Assembly: GCF_021155765.1 (NCBI RefSeq)
Contig: NC_060107.1
Span: forward strand, 15,486,501-15,550,500
From: Diprion similis
Taxonomy: Eukaryota > Arthropoda > Insecta > Hymenoptera > Diprionidae
Direction: 5' to 3'
DNA length: 64,000 nucleotides
The notes beneath the pieces are model-generated. The model saw only the letters and a list, made by a program, of their open reading frames with translations, had not been told where the DNA came from and did not search any database. A program made the position numbers and the translations under genes. This document shows positions 57,580-64,000 of the stretch, in pieces. How positions within the stretch are numbered: position 1 is the first letter of the stretch; the number at the start of each line of letters is the position of its first letter.

Positions 57580-58215
57580 CAATTTTTTTATCCGACGATA
57601 TCTCAAGGACGAGTGACTGGATTTCAATGATTTTGGTCTCAATCGTCGCGTCTTTTCCAAACTCAGCACTGATTAGATTTTAGCTTTGATCAGTTCAGTA
57701 CTTTTTGAATTATTTGACCAATAAATTTCCAGAAAATACAAAATAAAAATGATATCTCGAGAATGGATCATCGGATTTGAATGAAAATTAGTACCATGAG
57801 ATTTTTTGGGGTCGCCGATCGCGAATCTGGGGTCTGATTTGCAAAATCCAAAATTGCGAATCCAATATGGTGGAATAAAATCTAAAATTATTAGGATATT
57901 GGTAGAAATTAGTAAGCGGAGATTTTTTGGATAACTGACAACGAATCCAAGGTCAGAATTAACATTGTAGTAGTTCAAAATAAAAAAAAAATCGTTATAT
58001 TTTCATGTAAATGGTATCCAAGGGCTTTTGAATCGTCAATCACGAATCTGAATTTGTAGTTTGAAATTCGAATTGGATATTAATATTTTTCTGTTCTATG
58101 AACTTTTTTAATTATTCAAATGACAAAATTTCAAAAATTCAAATAAAAATAATATCTTGAGAATGGATGAACGGATTTGAATGAAAATTGATACCGTGAA
58201 GTTTTTTCTTTGATT
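57580..58215. repeat. Diverged tandem repeat, about 100-130 bp units
   Basis: Two kinds of word recur. ATATCTCGAGAATGGATCATC at 57751 recurs as ATATCTTGAGAATGGATGAAC at 58152, and related wording is at 57598. GAGATTTTTTGG followed by a GAATC word recurs near 57798, 57918 and 58020. The units look like an old satellite or the internal part of a repetitive element. Confidence 0.55.
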
Positions 58216-60060
58216 GTGATTATATAATTCCATGTCCTGTGTATGTATGTCCTCTACACATTCAGAAAAGTGAAGATACGTGATATAATTTATTATTTAT
58301 TCAAAAACACGATATATTCACTGTATTTGTTCTTTAGAAATAAGTAGCCATTTCGTATTAGTATCTGCGGTTATTAGGATTAAGACTAACTATTATTATC
58401 ATTATTTATAATAAAAATAAACTATCAAATTTTGCGTTTCGGTCATACCAACAAAAAAAAAAAAAAAGAAAAAGAAAAAGAAAACCGAATAAGCAATGCG
58501 ATTATCACATGATGTTACAGTGAATTGCAATCAATATTCGATAGAAAAATTAATTTTTAGTAAAATATGAAAACAATGATACAGCATAATCATCAAGCTT
58601 TGCTTGCGGTAAGCTTGTTAAGCAGCATCACAATCCGTTCGGGATTTTGTCTCAATGTGCTGTAAAATTATAAATGTTCAAAACGCTCGGTATGAATTTA
58701 AATATAGATAAATAATTGTGAAATTATAAATATGTTGTTGTTGTTGGTGTTGTTATTGTTATCGCAGCTCGAGGAGAGTTTAAAACGGGAAGTTCAAACG
58801 CATCAAAACCTACAGGGTACTTCCCGTTGACCTAGAATGATGAAATTTGGAGAGAAGCTCGGTCTCAGAGCACAAGTAAAGGAAACAGTCCGAAAATAGT
58901 TAATTTGTACTATTATCAGATGAAAAAAAAAAAACCAAGTTTGTACGGAACTTTCAGGGCTCGAATTTTACTCGGAATTTTCCGGATATTTTTTTCTATT
59001 TTTCCAACTTCTAATTCAAATGGTCCAACTGATTTAACCGTAATAAAATGCATTTTGATGCACATGCAAGTAATTTTAATTTTACAAAATTTGTATTAAT
59101 AAATTACCTGACAAACGAGTTTATAAAACCATTGTTACATTCCATATTAGCTTCATATCTGAGGAGAAATGAAAACATACTGTAGATGATGGAAATTAGT
59201 TTATTTCTAATTGAAGACAGCGACAAAAAATTGAATATTTCAAGAGTTCCGTCATTGTCTTTTGGACTTACAACGTTCCACTGATACTTAAATTTAGTCA
59301 GCTCGCAATATGAAAAATGTTCCTTACGCTATGAACTGTAGGTACATCATATTTTTGAGCATAAAATTTTGCAAAAAATCTTCTGAATTTATGTAACAAG
59401 CAGCCAAATATTTCTGCACCAATTCAACCGCTAAGAATTTTCCATTTCTTTTTCCAATGGTCAATTCCATATCAAGTTAAAAATAACGGATCTTGTACTT
59501 TTTTTTTTAACCGATTGAAACTTTTTTAACGCCAAGTATACATGAATATGGAACGTGCGTATTTTGTTATGCATCATCGAAGAATGAACGTACGCTTCTT
59601 TTGGAACGAAGAGAAACGAATTTCCACCTAAATAATGAATAAACAATCTGACGAGCGACTTGAGACGATATTTTGTGTGCTTAATATACATGATTCGATA
59701 TAGTATTACCTGAATCGTACGAATGAAGGATTTATGTGCTAATATTGTTATCATTCTTTAATTGTTTAATCTTTAATTTTGAGAAGCGTGCAAATCACTT
59801 GCTGCTATAGGCTGACAAATTAATGTAATTTTCAATTGGAAATTATCTAGACTAGAGGAAAGCTGCCCTATTATTTTTATGTAGAGGCGGTAGCAGCAGC
59901 AGAAGATAGGTAGAAGAGTCTCGCGTCTTCCCACGCTCAGTGGCAGATATCCAGCACTCTCTCATAGTTTATTTGCTCGTTTATCCAACTCTCGACAAAT
60001 ATGAAGATAGAAAGAAAAAAAGAGAGAGGAAAATAGAGAGGGGAGAATAAACCGTTAAGT
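58216..60060. other. 3' flank of the ZCCHC14-like gene
   Basis: No coding exon was recognised. On the minus strand an AATAAA lies at about 59968-59975, some 115 bp after the stop codon, a possible polyadenylation signal. Confidence 0.4.
59968..59975 (-). promoter_or_regulatory. Candidate polyadenylation signal of the ZCCHC14-like gene
   Basis: GCAAATAAAC on the minus strand, about 115 bp downstream of the stop codon at 60089. Nothing else confirms its use. Confidence 0.35.
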
Positions 60061-60088
60061 TAGGCCGCAATAAAAAAAATTCCGGATT

Positions 60089-60914
60089 CTAGGTGTTCCG
60101 CGACTGCTGTGACCTACCTCCCTTGGTGAGGTCCTCCATAGTTTGGTCCTTGCAATCGGCCGCGTGATGATTGCTGCTTCCGCAATTGTAGCAGGATACC
60201 TTAGGCGGCGGTACGACGGTGGAATAAGTCACGACCGGTGTTGGCGGCAAGTATGGCGTCTGAGAAAGAGGCGGTGCAGCCGGCGGTGGTGTCCCACCTG
60301 AGCCAGGATGGTGGCCCAGGTGGTTACCCTGGTACTGATATAGGATCTCCCCGTTGGGCTGGTACATCGGATACGTGGGCCTGGCATAGGCGGGCTGAGA
60401 AATGTGGTTTGAGTAGATCCCAGCGGCTGGTCTCAGGGATGGAAAATGTCCACCGTGCTGGAGATAAGTTATTTGTGAATGGGAAGCTTGCGGCGGGAAT
60501 GGAAGACAGTGAGGGATACTTGGTGGTCCGCCGTTCATCGCGTGGTGTTGGTTTTTATGACGTACGTAATGGCCAGGGTTCTTTCTACTGTTTCTTTGCT
60601 GCTTTTCCGATACTTGAGGCATATTTATCCCCTGTTGGAGAGCTGCCTGGTGGTGGTTCGATGACACTGGCGTCGTGCTCGTCGGGTGGGAGGAAGGTGG
60701 CCCTGGATTCGTGTGATCCAGTGACGGGTTGTTTGGCACCGACGATTCTCCGGCTCCTCCACCGGCCCAAGGTACGGCTGGTGGTGTTTCCGGTGGAGAT
60801 CGGCTGCCTGTACTCTCTGAACTACTGCTCTGCGAAAAATGCCGACTACTGTCGGGGTCCAACCGTAAGCCTTCCAGGTGTGCCAAGCAGCATACTGCTT
60901 GCTGTGCGTTGTAC
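60089..60914 (-). CDS. ZCCHC14: ZCCHC14-like terminal exon with zinc knuckle
   Basis: The acceptor is TTTCTAG at 60915. It encodes YNAQQAVCCLAHLEGLRLD, then a Ser/Pro/Gln/His-rich linker and the zinc knuckle at 60193-60152, stop TAG at 60091-60089. Large frames on the opposite strand (60238-60918) are shadows. Confidence 0.88.
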
Positions 60915-62095
60915 CTAGAAATAGCCGAATACGCGTTAACGACAATAGCACGAATTTCAAGTAAGGTGAGAGTCGGATGGGCAGAGGGTAGTGATCTAGT
61001 AAAAGTTCACAAATTATGTTTCAGTCTTACAGTTATTAACCAACTGTACCTGATACTGAAATCAGATCCATCACTGATTGGAAATAGTCTGGAGTTAGTA
61101 AGAAAACTAGTTACTCCGTCTATTTGAAGTCAAGTAATTCAAGTGAAGTCAACTGCATTGAACTGAATTCATTTGAAATTCAAAAAAGGTACTTGGAGTC
61201 AGTTAAAGTTTTTTAAATTCAATCGCAGTCATAAAGAAGTCATGAGATTTCAAAGTCTAGTACGTAAAGAATTTATTTACTTTCGATTATTTAGGGAATT
61301 CATGCTTTTTTCAACACATTTTTCATACTTTCTGCTAATTCTTGCACTTCTCTAGTTTTAACTATCATTTAATTTGATTCTGACTCAAAGGATTTTGTGC
61401 ACAAACACATCGTCAGTGGATCCCATTAACATTCAGACTAGACTTTTGTCAGTTTTGCAATAAGCATGTCTGATCAAATCCTTCTCTGGCACTCTATAAA
61501 GCAGATAAAGAGTGTGATTACCTTGGATATCGATTCTGCATCCCGTTGACTGGCATTGTTAGGCATGCGTAGCACGGAGTATTTTGAGCAGCATAGATAG
61601 GAGGTGGAGGTGGAAATATCTGCATCGGTGATGGATCCATGGGCGAGATGGTTGGATATCGTCTGACACTTGAGCTAGCGAGATTGTGGTGGTGATGCAA
61701 AATCTGCTGTTGTTGCTGATGTAACGGGATGCATTTTGTGCCAGTGTTACCCTCGCTTCCTCTAACCACCTGTGCAAAAACCTAAGTTTTATCAGAAAAT
61801 ATCGAATCCTTGTATCACGTGGAAATAGATGATCATCTCAGTTGTTAGGACTTGATAATCATCTCAAAAGAAAATTCTAATCGCACGGATTTCCGAGAGG
61901 TCCAAAGTTTACCTCGTTCTCAACGTGGTCTAAAACGGGATGTGGAATAGTGTTGGTTGAACTCTCAAATTTCTTGTCGGATGGAAGCAGATTTAAACCG
62001 TTGGAAGTTTGACCTTTCACGATACTACGTAGCTGGCCAACGGCATTCGATGGCAACCCCAAGTCCCTTAACTCGTCATCCCCCATTCTTCTTAT
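60089..62095 (-). CDS. ZCCHC14: ZCCHC14-like SAM/zinc-knuckle protein, last three exons (5' part outside window)
   Basis: The exons are 62095-61913, 61769-61522 and 60914-60089, with phases joining as ENE|VVRGSEG and NRYPR|YNAQQ. The first encodes IRRMGDDELRDLGLPSNAV, which fits the C-terminal helices of a SAM domain. The middle is Gln/His/Pro-rich and disordered. The last ends in one CX2CX4HX4C zinc knuckle (CYNCGSSNHHAADC) followed by KDQTMEDLTK, 20 residues before the stop. In vertebrates ZCCHC14 uses its SAM domain to bind stem-loop RNA and recruits TENT4 poly(A) polymerases; the same role here is inferred. More N-terminal exons must lie beyond 64000. The related ZCCHC2 is an alternative assignment. 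Confidence 0.8.
60915..61521 (-). other. ZCCHC14-like last intron
   Basis: A 607 bp intron with donor AAG|GTAATC and acceptor CTAG. The donor base is the one mutated in the fragment at 43958. Confidence 0.85.
61522..61769 (-). CDS. ZCCHC14: ZCCHC14-like penultimate exon
   Basis: The acceptor is TTTGCACAG and the donor AAG|GTAATC; 248 nt. It encodes a Gln/His/Pro-rich stretch with HQQQQQILHHHHN and PPPPP, ending NRYPR. A near-identical copy is at 44206-43959. Confidence 0.85.
61913..62095 (-). CDS. ZCCHC14: ZCCHC14-like exon with SAM-domain end
   Basis: The acceptor is CCTAG and the donor GAG|GTAAAC; 183 nt, phase 0. The motif LRDLGLPSNAVGQLRSIVK fits the last two helices of a SAM domain. 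A copy lies at 44532-44350. Confidence 0.82.
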
Positions 62096-62529
62096 CTAGG
62101 GTCACCAAAACAAGTTGAAGGATAATAGAAAAGTTTAAGTTTGCAAATGCAGTCTAATTAACAATCGACTGATTTAGCCAGAATTCAAAGCTGTAATTTT
62201 CGTAATTTTCGGTGGCATCTGCGCAAACTATGTAGTATTTAATTATTCAACTGTTTTTTAATCGAGTATTTCAACGATACGAGAAACGTGAAACGAAAGT
62301 TCCACATTTTACACAACGTTTTCCTTATCTTAGTATTTGTAGGCATGCATAACTAGAAAAACGATCAATTAATTACCCTATAACGATGCCCATATTAAAG
62401 ATCCCAATATGTCTATGGCCACCAAATATAAGATAAGATTTATATGCTTATTTTTTTCCTTATACCGCAACAGAATACACATTCACATTTGCCTTGAAGA
62501 ATAATTGGTCGAATTCCGTCTGAATAAAA

Positions 62530-62690
62530 ATTTCAGCAAAAACACCGTTCAAAAAATCGTCAGCAGTCTTATGTGCACCAATAATGGTGAAGAATGAAAT
62601 AGCATCCTTACTATGTATCGGAAATGAATCTGAGCGACTTTCAATAATACAAGCTGAGGTATTGAAACTTTAGGAAAGTTTTATGAACAC
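62530..62690. repeat. Dispersed repeat family, copy 3 of 3
   Basis: Related to 53990-54145 and 57345-57500. It lies upstream of the last three exons, presumably in an intron of the ZCCHC14-like gene. Confidence 0.5.
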
Positions 62691-62769
62691 TTATATTGGG
62701 TTTTTAACCGAATTCTAACGTTGTTGGACTGCTTTTGCTTACTAACTAGATTTCCATAGATTGTCGTGA

Positions 62770-63634
62770 AAATGCATATCTAGAGCTTACATAAGGGCTG
62801 GAAAATTTTTTATTGGATCGCCCTCTAAATCTGTTCCAAACCAGTGACAAAAATCTGTGTAAAATTTCAAGCCTCTACGTCAACTGGAATACGTACCCCT
62901 AAACTTCGAAAGTTTTACGTATAAAATACCTGTAGTTTTTATATCCAGTTACTTTGTTTTGTATGACTTTGCAATAAATTAGACGACTAATTTGAGACTT
63001 GTCAGAGCTGTTGCTTATAATAATAAAAACAATCCCTGAAAATTTCGAAATTTTAGAATTATTGTTCCTTTATATATAAGCCTAATAAAAGTGATGCTAT
63101 TGAGCTTATATATAAAAAGCAATACATTATAAAGCTATGATTAAATTTTGAAATTTTCAGAGTTTGTTCCGATCGTTATAAGCAACAACTCTGCCGAGTT
63201 TTAAATCGGTCTGTTAATTTATATCAAAGTCATACAAAACAAAGTAACTAGATATAAAACCTACATGAATTTTACAAACTTTCGGAGCTTAGAGGCACAT
63301 GTTCCAATTGACATAGAGGCTTGAAACTTGACACAGATTTTTTTTTTAATCATTCGGAACAGATCTGGGGGTCCTATGTTTCTATGGGGATGTTTCGGGT
63401 AATTTTTACTGCACATATTGCTTCAAGAGTATTCGCTTAATTCGAAGTTGAAAAATTGGTTTTACTATTTTTCTATCTTTCTTTTAATGTAGTTTTGGAA
63501 ATTTCAAATTGTTTATTGAAGAAAAACAATTGGTTGTTTGAACAGTTTAAAAGACGTCACTGCCTTTCAAGTAAAACCTCCGTTAATTTATACCCCGAGG
63601 TATGCTTATGTAAGCTCTAGATATGCATTTTTGG
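62770..63634. mobile_element. Large foldback element
   Basis: The outer ends AATGCATATCTAGAGCTTAC (left) and its inverted copy (right, ending near 63632) match exactly over about 25 bp. Inward, TTACTTTGTTTTGTATGACTTT, GTTGCTTATAA and TGAAAATTTCGAAATTT on the left face inverted counterparts on the right. The centre is the palindrome TTTATATATAAGC...GCTTATATATAAA near 63070-63118. The right arm has about 230 extra bp. No coding capacity. Confidence 0.75.
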
Positions 63635-63640
63635 TTAACA

Positions 63641-63998
63641 GCACTCTAATTTCCATTTCTCCATTGAAGAACTAATAACACCTATTTGCACCAGGACCCA
63701 CCAGGTAATGTCATCTACAGGGAAAGTCATTGAGGTTGAAGGAGGAGACGAGTCCATAGACTTGGAGTAGGGATGTCTGGTTACATGCCCAAGATTTGTT
63801 TGTTAGAAATAATAATTTTTTTTGTAATTTTTCTGGCCTAGTTTTTCATCGCAGAATACTGGGTATAAGATGAACATTGTTCTAGCGCCGAAACTATTCG
63901 TAGCAGAAGGTTGTGTCCATGAAAACTTTTGTTCAGAATGCCAAGATGTACGACATATAAGAAATCCAGATGATTTCAATGAAACCCAATTCCCATCA
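63641..63998 (+). repeat. Mate of the inverted repeat at 44826-45185
   Basis: Matches the minus strand of 44826-45185 in order. It begins right after the foldback element and continues to the edge of the window, so its true end is unknown. Confidence 0.65.
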
Positions 63999-64000
63999 AA

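Noticed and set aside
60238-60918. 226-codon plus frame
   Set aside because: Antisense shadow of the ZCCHC14-like terminal exon, which has a zinc knuckle and consistent splice phase.

Overview
This 64 kb window is AT-rich animal nuclear DNA with long introns, GT-AG splice sites, many microsatellites and numerous small non-autonomous DNA transposons. The genes point to an insect. A hymenopteran is possible, but nothing in the window proves the order. All recognisable genes lie on the minus strand.

The core is a tandem cluster of three sodium/potassium-transporting ATPase beta-subunit genes (nervana family). Copy A (23389 down to 13037) has 6 coding exons and 311 aa. Copy B (39435 down to 32804) has 5 exons and 317 aa. 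Copy C (49810 down to 45804) has 5 exons and 295 aa. I rebuilt all exons from splice sites; phases agree across the three genes and every frame is open. Each protein has a short cytoplasmic N-terminus, one membrane helix and a six-cysteine ectodomain. B and C are recent duplicates sharing introns and 5' flank. C has lost 21 residues around the membrane helix and the segment just outside it, in frame, and uses a shifted start codon.

At the right end lie the last three exons of a ZCCHC14-like SAM plus zinc-knuckle protein (62095 down to 60089), whose 5' part is outside the window. A roughly 820 bp copy of two of its exons (43878-44699) sits at the junction between duplication units B and C; its last splice donor is destroyed (GT to AT), so it is a gene fragment.

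The rest is non-coding as far as I can see: 1-13 kb (no convincing gene, some GC-rich islands), a microsatellite-rich block at 27.4-31.5 kb, another at 52.2-55.9 kb, and about ten inverted-repeat or hairpin elements. The clearest are a near-complete palindrome with TA target duplication at 27781-28390, a TIR element with a 10 bp flanking repeat at 23693-24341, and foldbacks at 49184-49572 and 62770-63634. No transposase, rRNA, tRNA or CRISPR was recognised.

Functionally, A, B and C would each supply a beta subunit to the sodium pump, the beta subunit being required for folding, delivery and tuning of the catalytic alpha subunit. Whether C still pairs with alpha is the main open biological question here.
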